Below, piece after piece: positions 1-12,300 of a stretch of DNA of 64,000 nt. This stretch comes from Aedes albopictus. Taxonomy: Eukaryota; Arthropoda; Insecta; Diptera; Culicidae. The stretch's first letter is position 1. Every line of letters starts with the position of its first letter. Location of the stretch: positions 326,550,129 through 326,614,128 of the forward strand of contig NC_085138.1 in NCBI RefSeq assembly GCF_035046485.1. Direction: 5' to 3'. The position numbers were made by a program, and so were the translations under genes. The notes beneath the pieces are model-generated. The model saw nothing but the letters and a program-made list of their open reading frames with translations. It made no database searches and was not told the origin of the DNA.

Positions 1-404
1 TTGAACCAAAAGAGATAACGACCATCTCAGCGCACGAAACGACACGTCTTCAAACGCTCAACAACTTTGATGAAAAATCGAAACTGAAAAAGTTGACGCC
101 AGAAAATCGGTTTTCCTTGAACCACCCTTAGCTTATTCAGAAAAAATACCTCTAGATCGATCAATTTTAAAGCTACATTATAAGTGTCTACAACTTTTCC
201 GAAGAATGTATATAGTTATTCTTGCAAATAAAAAAGTTTGGTTCCCAATTTCTTTGAAAATATGGACCACCCTAATTTTCATACACATTTTAAAGGGGGC
301 CTTATTATTAAGAACAACTTTGTAGAAGACCATATTTGCCTAAAAACTCATTTGAAGGCGTTGAATGCATCTTTCCTCGTGAATCTGGTTCGTGGACCAC
401 TGTG
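1..404. repeat. Interspersed repeat with a CACAGTG-type end
   Basis: No gene is seen. The stretch from about 310 to 404 matches 33915-34002 (shared blocks such as GCATCTTTCCTCGT followed by TGGACCACTGTG). Both copies stop matching just after CACTGTG, so this is probably the terminus of an interspersed DNA transposon. Read on the minus strand the end is CACAGTGGTCCA. The other end would lie outside the window. Confidence 0.35.
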
Positions 405-599
405 CACTGGCACCCCTTTTTATGCACCTGGCTGGGGGTGCATAAATTTAAAATGTGCATAAATTAAAATGAGGAAACTTAGTTCACGAGAACAGATCTT
501 TTGAGTGTTCCATGAAAAGATTTTCAGGGGCTCCCAGGTGAACTCTGGGGAGTTTCAAAGAGATGAGGTTTCAGGAGGTACCATAAGGTCTCTCGGGCT

Positions 600-1300
600 T
601 TTCGGGGGGTGTCAGGCAAGGATGCCACATATACAGATTTTTCAGTAATCATGCAGATTTTTTCGCAGAATTCTGTATAAAAATATTACAGATTTTTTTA
701 AATGATAGTGTAGCGAACCACTTGGGCAGCGGCCGGTATTTTGGGCACTCTTCGCTATAACTCAGTCAATTCCAAACCAATTGATTTGAAATTTTGTACA
801 CGGCTAGATACTATACGTCAATTGGCTCAGAATTGGCTGAGTTATAGCAGAAAAGTGTCCAAAATAGGACCCCTGCCGAGATGGTTCCACTTCCCTATCA
901 TACAGATTTTTTAGAAACTTACAGAATTTCATACAGATTTTCCGAGACATATTACAGATTTCATATAGATTTTTGGCAAAAACCGGTGATACAGATTGTT
1001 CAAATTTTTGAAAAGCGAAATACAGATTTCAATGTGGCAACACTGGTCTCAGGGTTGTTTCAGGGGGTTTCAGGGGCATGTTAGGAACTCTAAGGGGCAG
1101 GGATGCCATCTATACAGGTTTATCTGTATTATACAGACTATTCAGCATCAGTGCAGATTACGTTTTATATGAAATACAGATTTTTGAGCTTGAGGGGTTG
1201 TTATGTTTTTGTATGATATACACATTTTCCCTCCGAATTTTGTATGAAATACTAGATGGGATACATATTTTTGAAAAAAAAAAATTGGCATCCCTGCTCA
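600..1300. repeat. Degenerate ACAGATTTTT interspersed repeat
   Basis: The block (T)ACAGATTTTT recurs many times at irregular spacing, in three clusters (about 630-705, 900-1035 and 1110-1290). Each cluster is introduced or closed by a phrase like GCAAGGATGCCA or GGCATCCCTG. No open frame looks protein-like. The MITE at 708-895 interrupts it. Confidence 0.5.
708..895. mobile_element. TA-flanked MITE of the GCTATAACTCAGTCA family
   Basis: Imperfect inverted arms (GAACCACTTGGGCAG on the left, the complement of CTGCCGAGATGGTTC on the right; internal CTATAACTCAGTCA mirrored by TGGCTGAGTTATAG) are flanked by TA at 706-707 and 896-897. Related copies are at 11906-12118 and about 25250-25477. It has no coding capacity. 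Confidence 0.6.
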
Positions 1301-1399
1301 GGGTGTACCATGTTTCCTTGAGGATGCTTCGAAACGTCTTCGTGATTTCCAGGGAAGTAATAGAGGGCCTCAAGGTTGTTTCAGGGGATTTTCGGGGGT

Positions 1400-2000
1400 T
1401 CCAGTAGATCCAAACAGCCCTTGAGACCCTCTTGAAACACCCCTGAGATCTCCTTGTACGCCCCTGAAACCGTATGGGTTTCCTTTAAAACGTCCCTAAT
1501 CTCTTGACACCCTCTGAAACTTCCTGAAACGCTTCTGAGACGCATAGAAACGCCCCTGAGACCCTCTTGAACATTCTTAAAATCTCACGGTACTCTCTGA
1601 AATCCCCCGAGACCCCCTGAAACGCCCATAAGACGATCGTGATCTCCCTTGACACCTCTAAGAACTCTTGGTAACCACTGAAACCCCTTGAATCTCCCCA
1701 AAGATCTCCTGGTACCCCCTGAAATTCCCAGAAAATCTCCTGGGACCCCATGAGACTCCTTGAAGCACCTCTGAGACAATTGAAACTCCTCTGGGACGTC
1801 CTAAAACGCCACTGACAGCCCATCAGACCCCCTTGAAAGCCTCCGAAAACCCCCTGAAAGGTCCCTTAGACCTCTAGGTAACGCTCTGAAATCTGCTGAG
1901 ACCACCTGTAAAACCTCTGAGATCTCCTAGTAACCCCCTCTGAAACCCAAAGCGACCCTCTAAAACCTCCTTGGGCTTCCGTGAACCCCTTAAAAGCCCC
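1400..2000. repeat. Degenerate C-rich tandem repeat (CCCCTGAAAC-like)
   Basis: About 600 bp of a drifting short unit such as CCCCTGAAACG or CCTCTGAGAC with irregular spacing near 10-25 bp. Long minus-strand open frames here follow from the low stop-codon content of the repeat and are not coding. Similar decayed phrases recur near 24240-24320 and 54000-54080. Confidence 0.6.
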
Positions 2001-2689
2001 CTGGTCAGTGGCCACCGATGCACTAGTTACCAATACCATCATTACATTTTCTAATACACCATATTGGCTCTGAATAGCTCTTTATTTTTTTAGGCAGGGC
2101 ATTTTTTTCACGGGTCGTTTTTTGCTATAACTCTGTAAATTTTGAACCAATCGACTTTTTTGTGCATGGATACTACTAGTCGTGCCTACATGTGTACAGA
2201 ATTTCATGGAAATCTGATCTAAACTGACTGAGTTAAGGCAACAATCAGATCCGTACAAAAAAGAATCGAGTGTGTTTTCAGTAGAATATCATCAATATTT
2301 AAAAATCCCAACACCGGAGAGGAAAAAAACTAACTTTAGAAAGAGAAGCTGCATCATATTGTTCTGCCAATTGTAATCTAAATAGATATGAATATCTTTT
2401 TTTGAATTATGTTCCTTAGATTGTCTAAAACAACATATATTAAGTTAAACATTTCGGTTAACTATTCAACACACTCTGGTATGATAGTTTTTCTATAAAT
2501 CTTTAAAACATGCAGAAAGTCACCATACAATTATTCTATGCGTTTTTTTCATATCTCGTGAAAATCTATTGCTTTTTTTTTGTTTTTATTAATGTGTATT
2601 TTAACTTATAGCTAATTCTACACTTAAAATCTATTGCTAAAATAAACCTTTAAGAAACTCAAGGTGTCGCAGCTATATGTAAATAATTC
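2001..2689. other. Non-coding region, nothing recognised
   Basis: AT-rich sequence with no convincing reading frame or clear repeat ends. It lies directly upstream of the presumed first exon of the secreted Gly/Tyr-rich gene, so promoter elements may be here, but no TATA box or initiator could be chosen with confidence. Confidence 0.3.
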
Positions 2690-3329
2690 GCCTAAAACAC
2701 CAGTCATTTCCTCCTGCTCGGAATCCCATTCACGGTGAGAAGAAGATCGGTGCTACCCAAACTAATTGCATACAATTCGTAACCAGCGAAGAACAAACAA
2801 GTGCGACCGTCGCCGCCGTTGCCGCCGCCGCGAGGCACTCAAGTGGAAAGAAAGTCGCTGCTGCAGGCACGGCAGCAGCAGAATAGGAAATTGTCTTCAT
2901 TCGTCGTCGTCGTCATCATCTTCATTATTAGTTTCGTTTTTTGCAACAACCCAGAGTGCAGAGTGCGATCTTTCCCGTTTGGACATTCGTTTTTCTCATT
3001 TTTCTGATGCGAGTCGTAAATTTAAAAAACTGGAAAAGTGAATGCCAAATTTGGCATTGTTTGAACAGTAGTGTCATACCTTTCGCCCCGGGGGGTGGTG
3101 AAAGCGATGACTCTAGAAAAGTGAGAAGAATGCGTTGAAAAGTGCTTCAACAGTTTTCCCTTTCTTCGTCGTTTAGCGGTAACTGAGGGAAAAATAACAG
3201 TGTGCTTACGAAAGAATTCGCTAGAAGTATCACGAACAGCAAACCAACTGAACAAGAAGTGAAATTCCTAGAGAAAAACTTAGCGAAGAAGTTTTCCACA
3301 AACTTCATCCAGTTACGACAAGGAGTACA
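2690..3329 (+). promoter_or_regulatory. Presumed 5' UTR and promoter-proximal region of the secreted Gly/Tyr-rich gene
   Basis: Composition changes abruptly from AT-rich to a GC-rich trinucleotide stretch (repeated GCCGCC and CGTCGT units around 2805-2935), as is common in insect 5' UTRs. Several short upstream ATGs are present and none opens a frame that looks like protein. The true transcription start cannot be placed. The region is assigned to the gene because the first good ATG followed by a consensus splice donor is at 3330. Confidence 0.4.
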
Positions 3330-3359
3330 ATGAATCTACAACTGAATCGAGCAATGAAG
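3330..3359 (+). CDS. Coding exon 1 of the Gly/Tyr-rich gene (10 codons)
   Basis: It encodes MNLQLNRAMK and is followed directly by the donor GTAAGG at 3360. It was chosen because its phase-0 end, joined to exon 2, completes a hydrophobic signal peptide (MK then VQLVALALMV). There is no in-frame ATG close to exon 2 that would do this. The second ATG at 3354 could also serve as start. Being so short and so far from exon 2, it is the least certain exon. Confidence 0.65.
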
Positions 3360-6300
3360 GTAAGGCAGCACGTCTCAAGTGTCAAGCAATCGGATTGTTG
3401 TTTGTGTGACAGTTAATTATTCGTTCCTTTTTGTTTCGGTGGAAGACATTCCCGGAAGTGTACCATTGCACAATACTCATTAAGAGGATGGGCAAATTTT
3501 AATTGGCCTATTTTTGGTGTAGCAGAAGGAAAAGAAGCAACTCATTCTGGATGAGTGCGTTGACAAAATTGGATGGATTGAAGTTCTGGTTGGGTAAACT
3601 TTTCAGTACACTGCCAATGCGTCAACTAAAAGGTTAGTACATTTTGTAGAGTGCCTGTACCAGTTATCACACTACCTAAAGAAAACTAGTTCTACAAAAA
3701 TAAGAAGAAGACCGACGAATGTCATCGATATGTCAAACGATAGATTTGTTCTCATACTTAACAGGAAAAATATAAAATCTGAGCCAAACCCACTTTTACT
3801 ATTTATTACGCCGTGTGCCAATGATATGAACCCTGTACCAGTTATGGACATATTTGTTAATTTCGGTTCCACTTCGCACTATTTACATGCATTCCTTATG
3901 AAATTTGCCATAACTGGTACACTATGGCGAAATAGGGTGCAAGGAAGCCGAAATTTTAAGGAAAATTATTTTGGTGGTTAATCTGGTTTACCTGATTAAA
4001 AAATCTGCTTTCTAATAATTTAATTCACGATTTCAGAATGGATGGTGATGGCTTGTTTAATTAGAAACTCTATTGCGGATTTTGCCCCGTAATAGACTCA
4101 CACGCGAAAAATTTTGTCCCACCAAAATATTCTCCCACCGCTTTTCCCATAGATTGGGTTTTGTCACTGCTAACGAAAACAACATTGAACGCACGCTCTC
4201 GGTTGGTGCGATGAGTACATCACTGAAAATATATTTTGTTTCATTGTACGAAATCGCTCGTCATGTTTACAAATGCCATTCGTTGTTTTCTGCAACGAAA
4301 AGCTTCGTAATGTGCATGAGTTCTTTTCGTACAAAATTGCTCCGACACATTTATCTGTCTCTTTTTCTGTCGGAATGACATTAAACATGTTTAAAAAAAA
4401 TACCACACGTTCGTCCACTTGGATATCACAGGCTTTGAATCACGTATCTTCTGATCGATACCTACCAGTGCTAACCACCCATCTGTGGACGCTTGTTGAA
4501 TCCACCCGAAAACAACCAGAACGCTTTCCACTTTGGTTCTGTTTATAAATAACTTTTACTTTCAACCGAGAGCATGTTTCCTTTCCTCTTCTCGCACACG
4601 CACCGTCATATGCTCATGAAAACAGGTTGCTTTGTTTTCTCTGCGATCCAATCAATCGTCAGTGATGACTGCAAAACTTTGTTGCATTCTACGAAGCAAA
4701 ATTATCTTTTTACACATGGTTAGTAAAAAACGTTTGACATTTGTATGTCTTGTTTTATTCTACACAGCTGGAGCTAAAATCTACGAATGAGTAAGTTGAC
4801 CGCCTGTCGGATTCGTGATTTCATACATGATACTCAGTGCCGGATTTACAAATGTGGAGGCCCGGGGCCACAGTGTTGTGGGGGCCCCCAACATAGGTTT
4901 TTTTTTTCATTGTAGAAAAATCCAGAAAATTTGAAAAATTCTTCCAAAAATTAGGGTTGCTATTGGAGAAATTAATCTAGCTTATATAGCGTAACTAGAA
5001 AAAGGTAATCTAAGCATAACAGAGATCCAGATATGAAAATTTAGTCTGAAGACGATAGTAAAACAAATTTTATCAAGTAAATAACGCTTTATCCGAGAGT
5101 GATCATAGCATTAGATTCCATTGATCAAGTCGATTCATGAGAAAGTCCTTTAAGAAATTTATAAATAGATTTTAAAGGAGAAATTTTCGACAAATTTCAA
5201 ATAAAATTTATATCGCTACATACATATCTTTGGGGCCGTTATTGCAAAAGCTCTAAATAGAATTTCTTGCGGAATCATTGATGAAATCCATAGAGTTGCT
5301 AACCAATTATCAGGTTTCTTTTTTGTGGAACTTATGTGGTCGACAGGGTACCCGGGTACCCAGCGCCCATTTGAAAAGCATGGTGTACAAAAAAGCAAAA
5401 AAAAATTGTCGGACACATAACGGTTAAGCATAATCATTTCCAACGCGTCTTCGAGAGGAGTTTCTGGTGAACGCGCAAAATAATTGTTAAGAACTCTTTG
5501 TGAAACTTCAAGAGGCAAAAAATCCATAGTGGTATTTTAAGCGGAAATTCTACTAAAAGCTGCTGAAGAAATTTCATCCGAAATCCATAATGAGTTCCTG
5601 GTGGAATTTATGTTTTATTTTGAATAAAATTATAAGTAAAATTTCGTAATTATCTTTGGTGGACGAATGTTTAGCCAATTTAAACAAAAAGTAGTTGTAA
5701 AACTTCAAATATTTCAGGATCTTTCAAGAATTTCTCCCCAAATATCTACTGCAATTTTCATAAGGAATCTATGGATTTGTTAAGAGTTCGCCTTAAATTA
5801 CACATTCAAGCCAGGAAGAAAAAATCGTCATGAATTTAATCATATTAAAGAAAATCGGACCAGATCTTTGCAAAAAAAAATCCGCCTAAAATTCTTGCTA
5901 GTACTTTCAAAGAAATGTTTCAACAATTCTAGGAATCGATTTGAATAATTTATAAGTTTGGTAAGCGGAATCAAACCCTAAAACTCTGAGAATGTGTCTT
6001 GATTCTGATAGAAACACTTGGAAATATTCAAAGAACTATGTAGGAAATGTTTAAAAGCAATACCAATTATTTTCGACAGAAAATTACACGATTTTTCAGC
6101 AGACACTTTTTGACTGTCTATTCCACAGAGTTCAAGAATTCATCCAGAATTCAGGTGAAGATGATCATTCCGAACCATAAACATCTAAACAACTTTCAGA
6201 AGAAATTTGAAATTTTATAAAAAGGCAGATATATGCTTCTTTCTAATTTGAAGCACAATATTTCACACACATATCTTGAGAGTAGAAGTACTTGTGATAA

Positions 6301-9300
6301 AAATAAAATCATGATGTTTCTAGCACTACTTTTTTTTTCGCTCCCCATTTGAAGTTAGATTTTGTGGGGGCCCCTAAAATGTGGGGGCCCGGGGCCATGG
6401 CCCCCCTGGCCCCCCCTTAAATCCGGCTCTGATGATACTACTCCATTTGTATTGTTTCATTATGGTGGTACGAATGGACCGTACATTACTCAAATTGCTT
6501 TCAATTTACGAAAACTAGTTTTACGAAAGATATTCGTTGAGGTTTAACGAAAGAATATTCTGAGTGTGGTTCGTTCAGCTGCTAACTGTCATGCAAACTG
6601 TCGTGTGAGTATTTATTTTTTCTCTTCGAAGATTTGCTCGAAAGTCTATAAATGAATAAAGAATGCAATACTAATAGGCAACAATTTTGCAGATATTATC
6701 GCACCGCCATCTATCATAATGAATTGTCAACAGCGATGCGATGTTTTCCCATGCAGTTTTGTTGCAGGGCGATGTTTTCTGAATGTACATTGGCTGCATT
6801 CTGCAGCAACTGACAGTTCTTTGACGTCTGCCAGTTTTTTTTAAACTTAAACGTTCATTTTAGGCTCATGTGCCAACAAGCATAACGGAGCTGAATTCAG
6901 TTAATTTTTTTACAGTTTTATGTTTTTGACTTAAAAACTATGTTAGTTTTGGGAAACCGCAAAACTCGCAGTTTGGCCGAGGTTAGGGGGGCACAAAAAT
7001 ATGTGGGGAAAGGATAGGGTAATGGAGGCTTTTCGTTCACACATGACAGCAAGGTGTGGCGTATTGCTGCTGGTCAAACGTACACACCAAATTTTGTTTA
7101 CTGGTATTCAGCAAACTTTGCTGATTTTTGTTGTGCTGATTTCATTCAGCAATGCGAATTTACTGAATATCAGCAATTATTTTTCAACTTGCTGAATCAT
7201 CCAGCAATTTTGACAGTTGATCAGCAACGTTGTGCTGAAATTCAGCAAAAAAATTGCTGAAATTCAGCAATTTAATTTGCTGATTTTTTTTGTGCTGGAA
7301 GCGTTTCAAAAAATTTGGTGTGTAGATTGAACAAACAACCTGTAACGATACAAACAAACGATTTTCGAAGGGACACGAGGTGGACAAGCGGAGCAACAAG
7401 ACTGGGGTATCAAACGAAGACTTCAGCTTGTTTCATGAAGTCGTACACAAGCTTCATGTACTCAAGATCTAGTTTACCCAACACATCGATACTGTCTTCC
7501 TTTTTTGGTTTCCCTGTGCATCCCTCAGCATAAATCGGATCTGGCAATACCGTATTTGGGGCATTCGCACATAACCTGGTTGATATATTGATAGCCTGTG
7601 CCAAAGCTACACACTCAGAATATTCTTTCGTTAAACCTCAACGAATATCTTTCGTAAAACTAGTTTTCGTAAATTGAAAACAATTTGAGTATAATGTACG
7701 GTCCATTCGTACCACCATAATGAAACAATACAAAAGGAGTAGTATCATGTACGAAATCACGAATCCGACAGGCGGTCAACTTACTCATTCGTAGATTTTA
7801 GCTCCAGCTGTGTAGAATAAAACAAGACATACAAATGTCAAACGTTTTTTACTAACCATGTGTAAAAAGATAATTTTGCTTCGTAGAATGCAACAAAGTT
7901 TTGCAGTCATCACTGACGATTGATTGGATCGCAGAGAAAACAAAGCAACCTGTTTTCATGAGCATATGACGGTGCGTGTGCGAGAAGAGGAAAGGAAACA
8001 TGCTCTCGGTTGAAAGTAAAAGTTATTTATAAACAGAACCAAAGTGGAAAGCGTTCTGGTTGTTTTCGGGTGGTTTCAACAAGCGTCCACAGATGGGTGG
8101 TTAGCACTGGTAGGTATCGATCAGAAGATACGTGATTCAAAGCCTGTGATATCCAAGTGGACGAACGTGTGGTATTTTTTTTAAACATGTTTAATGTCAT
8201 TCCGACAGAAAAAAAAGACAGATAAATGTGTCGGAGCAATTTTGTACGAAAAGAACTCATGCACATTACGAAGCTTTTCGTTGCAGAAAACAACGAATGG
8301 CATTTGTAAACATGACGAGCGATTTCGTACAATGAAACAAAATATATTTTCAGTGCAGCAATTGCTATCTGTGAGCCCTATTCAATAGAAATGCGAGCCC
8401 AGACAGTAATGATTGGACATAAGTCGACACATTATCTTGATAAAATCTCGACCCATGTCCAACCCCTTGAACCACGCCGTCTTCGATATCTGTGGGAGAA
8501 TTGAATGTAGCCACCTGCCCATTTCCCCTGCATCCCATTTTTGTTGCCAACTGACCAAGGCATGCTGACGAGCAATCGAAAAAAAAATCATTAAAGGCGA
8601 TATGACGGTCATAAATATCGCCTGCATCAGTCAGTTGTTGCGGTTATCGAATTTCATTCGGTAACTGAAACGTAAACATGTTATCAAATGTCTACTGTAC
8701 TTGTTCCTTAACGAGTAAGATATAATTGGTACAAAAATGCGCTTGATTGGTTAAGTCTACACGAAATTATAGCGCTTCTATTAGAATACTTATGATATGA
8801 TTTCCGTTTATTAAATGACCATACCTAAAGATTACGTGAATCAAATTAAAATAAATTTTGAGACTTCATGACTAATATATTGGCCTTCATTTACCGTTGG
8901 GCTCGACTAAGTTGTGTCCAAAGGGGAAAAAAATGCAATTTATTGAAAGCTTTTCGAAAAGATCTAATCATTTGAATGTTTTTAATTTTGCAAATTTACT
9001 ACAACTTTTTAGAACATTTTGAAATTGTATAGAGAATAATCAATCAGCAGAGTTTTGGATAAGCCACTCAAGAGTGACCATACTCATATTACCGTAATGA
9101 AAAAAAAAAAAAAAAAAATGGCAGAACTTGGCAGCAACATTTTTGTCTTCGTATATACGACTCTAGAGTGTCTAGACCCATTGAGCGCTGATAAACCTGC
9201 ATCCAGCAGCGTGCTGTTTGCAAGTGGAAAACTCCTAGCCAACAATAGGACGTGAAGCTCAACAACGAAGCGAATGTTATTTTTAGACACAACCCGGTTC

Positions 9301-12300
9301 AACGGTGGGCGTAAAGTGGGTGGCCGCGTCTAATATGAGACTCGACTGTACGTTTTCACTCTCTTTCATTTTGCCAAACCAACTTCCCGTATGAATTGCA
9401 CACGAGTCTCATCGCTGATCAGCCTAGGGGTTGTGTGCTAGTAGTGGACCCTGCGCTTATAGTGGACCCCCTTTAGAAAAACTCAAATATAAATGCCCAA
9501 ATCAACTGTTTCCCAGCAACTTCCACCGGGGGAACATCAATTACATTGCTACACAGCAGTTCCTGGCAAACAAATGACCCAGTAGCTACAACAATCGGTT
9601 ATTTTAACTATTTAATGAATGTAAACACTCAAAAGGGTCCACTATACGCACACTCAGGGAGGGTCCACTATAGGCACCGTCGGCGGCGTGACAGCTTACA
9701 TGGAAATCAAATGGGGGGTCCACTATAGGCGCCAAGATATTTGTAAATAATCCTATAATGGACCCCGGTGGTGTCCATTATAGGCAACATCGATGCGTAT
9801 TTTCAAATGCGAATTTCACTGGAATAATATATTATTGTTGTACGTTTGACGGTCTTAACATAAAGAGGGGACGTGGAACTTGTTAAAAAAAATCTACTTT
9901 GGAACAGTCCACTGCCTTAACATAGCTAAAAAGCCGCAGAAGTAAATTTCGATGGCTTAGGGGGTCCACTACTAGTACCCAAACCCTATTCCCTTTCGTC
10001 GTTGAGCAGTTACCTTCCAGCTAAGCCTTTCTTTTCATTCCTTTCGATATGCCGATGAGTTTATTGCGAAGCATCGTTGGCAAGCAACTTTTATTGGTAT
10101 ATAGTGTCGGTGTATGTGAATCTCGTATCTGTGTGCGTGTCGAGCATTCGCGCCGTTGTCTCTACATACAACCAACGGTTTGGTTCGGCTGTTTGAGCGC
10201 GTGAGTAGCGGCACTGCAGATGTGTACATAATCGATTGCGAGTCAGGATCTTTCCGGGATTTCTTGTGTGATATCTCCCGGATTTCTCCCGCGATTCTCT
10301 TCAATATTTATTCTTTGTTTTTTCTCGGTATTTTTTTCTGAGGTAGAAGAGCATTCTTCGATAGAGTACAGAGGCATGTAGGGTATGTGTGCCATCAGTA
10401 ATCTCATGCTCCCATTTTCATCCTATTCGAAAACAAGCGATTACGGCACCGATTGATTCCGTTCTTTTTGTTTTCATGGGTGCTCACTTCTAACAAAAAA
10501 ACAGCGCTTCAATCCTTTGTTTTTCGTGGGATGAAAATGGGAGCCACATGCTTAATAAGGGAACCAATACCCTATTGGGTGAGGAAAAATGTATTTTAAG
10601 GGACCAGGAGAATCTCAACAATTTGTGAAAAAAAATTCTACTTTATTCATGGATTTGCCCCTTACGTAAGAAATTCTGGACCGATCGGGAACCGAATTTA
10701 GGCATTCCCTTAGCATGGTCTAACTCAGTGGTCACCAAACTGCGGCCCGCGGGCCGCATGTGGCCCTCGACCAGATTTTATGCGGCCCGCGAACTGATTT
10801 TGAAATGTATAATAAAGTGGCCCACGTAAAGATTCCATAATGAAAATCAGAAATTTCATCATATGTTAAAACTTTAATGAGAATGAATTTAGCCAATATC
10901 ATGGAGATTTTTTCTAAAGAAGTAAGATTTTTGAAAGTTTTCCAAGCTCTAACAGGCTACTTTTTCGAATATCGTTTCGAAAATATTCGAAACTGTTGTT
11001 GAGAACAATGTGTTTTGCTTAAATAATGAGTTTAGGCTAAATTTCACAGGCTCTCTACCATGGATTTTGTGCCTATAATTTCTTTTAAAAAAAGTGTTGC
11101 CCAAACTTTCGGAATTTCGCTTAAAACTTCAGGGATTCGGCAAGATACTCTCTCTTCTCCTAGTAATACTTTTGGGAATTCCTCTTAAAATATCTATTCT
11201 AAATCGTCTACAAATACTTGTTCACATTGCTCAGAAAATCATGTCTGCAGGTTTTTCTTCATTGGCTTCTAAAGAAATCATTCTGAAAAATCTCAAAATC
11301 CACGAGAAATCCCAAAAACCTCACAGTACCAAGATTTTTGTTTAAATACTTCTCAGGAAATCCTTAAGCTGCAGTAAGAAACTCGGAAATTTATCAAAAC
11401 TGGATCCAGAGGTTTTACAATAAATTTGTCCGTGTTCGTGTCTAGGACTTCCACAATTCTGCACTTATAATCTGCGCTATAAGTACGCTGTAAGTTTATC
11501 CACAATATTCTTAAAAAGGTCCATATTGTTCTAGCCAGCGTCATTATTGCCTATTTTTTGTGACTTAATGTAGCTTGTCTGAAATATTTTTTTCAACATT
11601 CTTCTTCTTCTTCTGTATGGCTCTACGTTCCAACTGGAGCTTGGCCTGCCAATCTTCAACTTCGTGTTCTTTGAGCACTTCCACAGTTATTAATTGAAGG
11701 GCTTTCTTTGCCTGCCATTGCATGAACTTGTAAATTGTGAAGCAAGGGCAATGATACACTATGCCCAGGGAGTCGAGAAAATTTTCCCGACCGGAACGGG
11801 AATCGAACCCGCCGTCTCCGGATTGGCGATCCATAGTCTTAACCAGTAGGCTAATTGGAGACCCCATGGCTCCAACATTATTAATACCAAAAACTGCAAA
11901 AACTAGGGTATTGTACCATTTGGGCAGGTGTACCTATTTTGGGCACTTGCCGCTATAACTAAGTCAATTTCAAACCGATTGATTTGAATGTTTGTTCAGA
12001 GTTAGATACTGTACGTGCCTAACTCTATACAAAATTTCAAATCAGTCGGTTTGAAATTGACTTAGTTATAGCGGCAAGTGCCCAAAATAGGTACACCTGC
12101 CCAAATGGTACAAGACCCTATTTTGTGTTTTTAATACCATACAATTTTCAATTTTTTTCCATGTAAAATAAAATCTCCTGATAACTCCAGGTTGTTTAGT
12201 TTTTTGCTCTTGTTCAATGTTAAAAATTGTTATTTGTAAAATTTAACTAATGCTTATTCTTTAAACTTTTCGAAAAATCAAACAAATATATAGTGTGTTA

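Larger units (their letters stand above)
4220..8357. mobile_element. Large foldback element with ~750-bp inverted arms
   Basis: The left arm (4220-4834 plus 6440-6570) and right arm (7611-8357) are near-identical inverted copies starting CACTGAAAATATATTTTG. The left arm is split cleanly by a hAT element at 4835-6431. The loop (6571-7610) holds a TA-flanked MITE and a protein-like frame on the minus strand. The arms encode nothing convincing. No target-site duplication was found at the outer ends, so two inverted insertions of one element are also possible. Confidence 0.7.

Noticed and set aside
1485..1823. 112-codon minus-strand frame
   Set aside because: Lies in a degenerate C-rich repeat lacking stop-forming words; no domain or start context.
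2766..3041. Basic 91-codon protein upstream of exon 1
   Set aside because: Product of GCC/CGT trinucleotide repeats in the presumed 5' UTR; runs of Ser and Arg only.
4073..4548. Proteins in the foldback arms (repeated at 8027-8332)
   Set aside because: The same frame is present in both arms only because they are copies; no start context, no domain, and overlapping frames on both strands are equally long.
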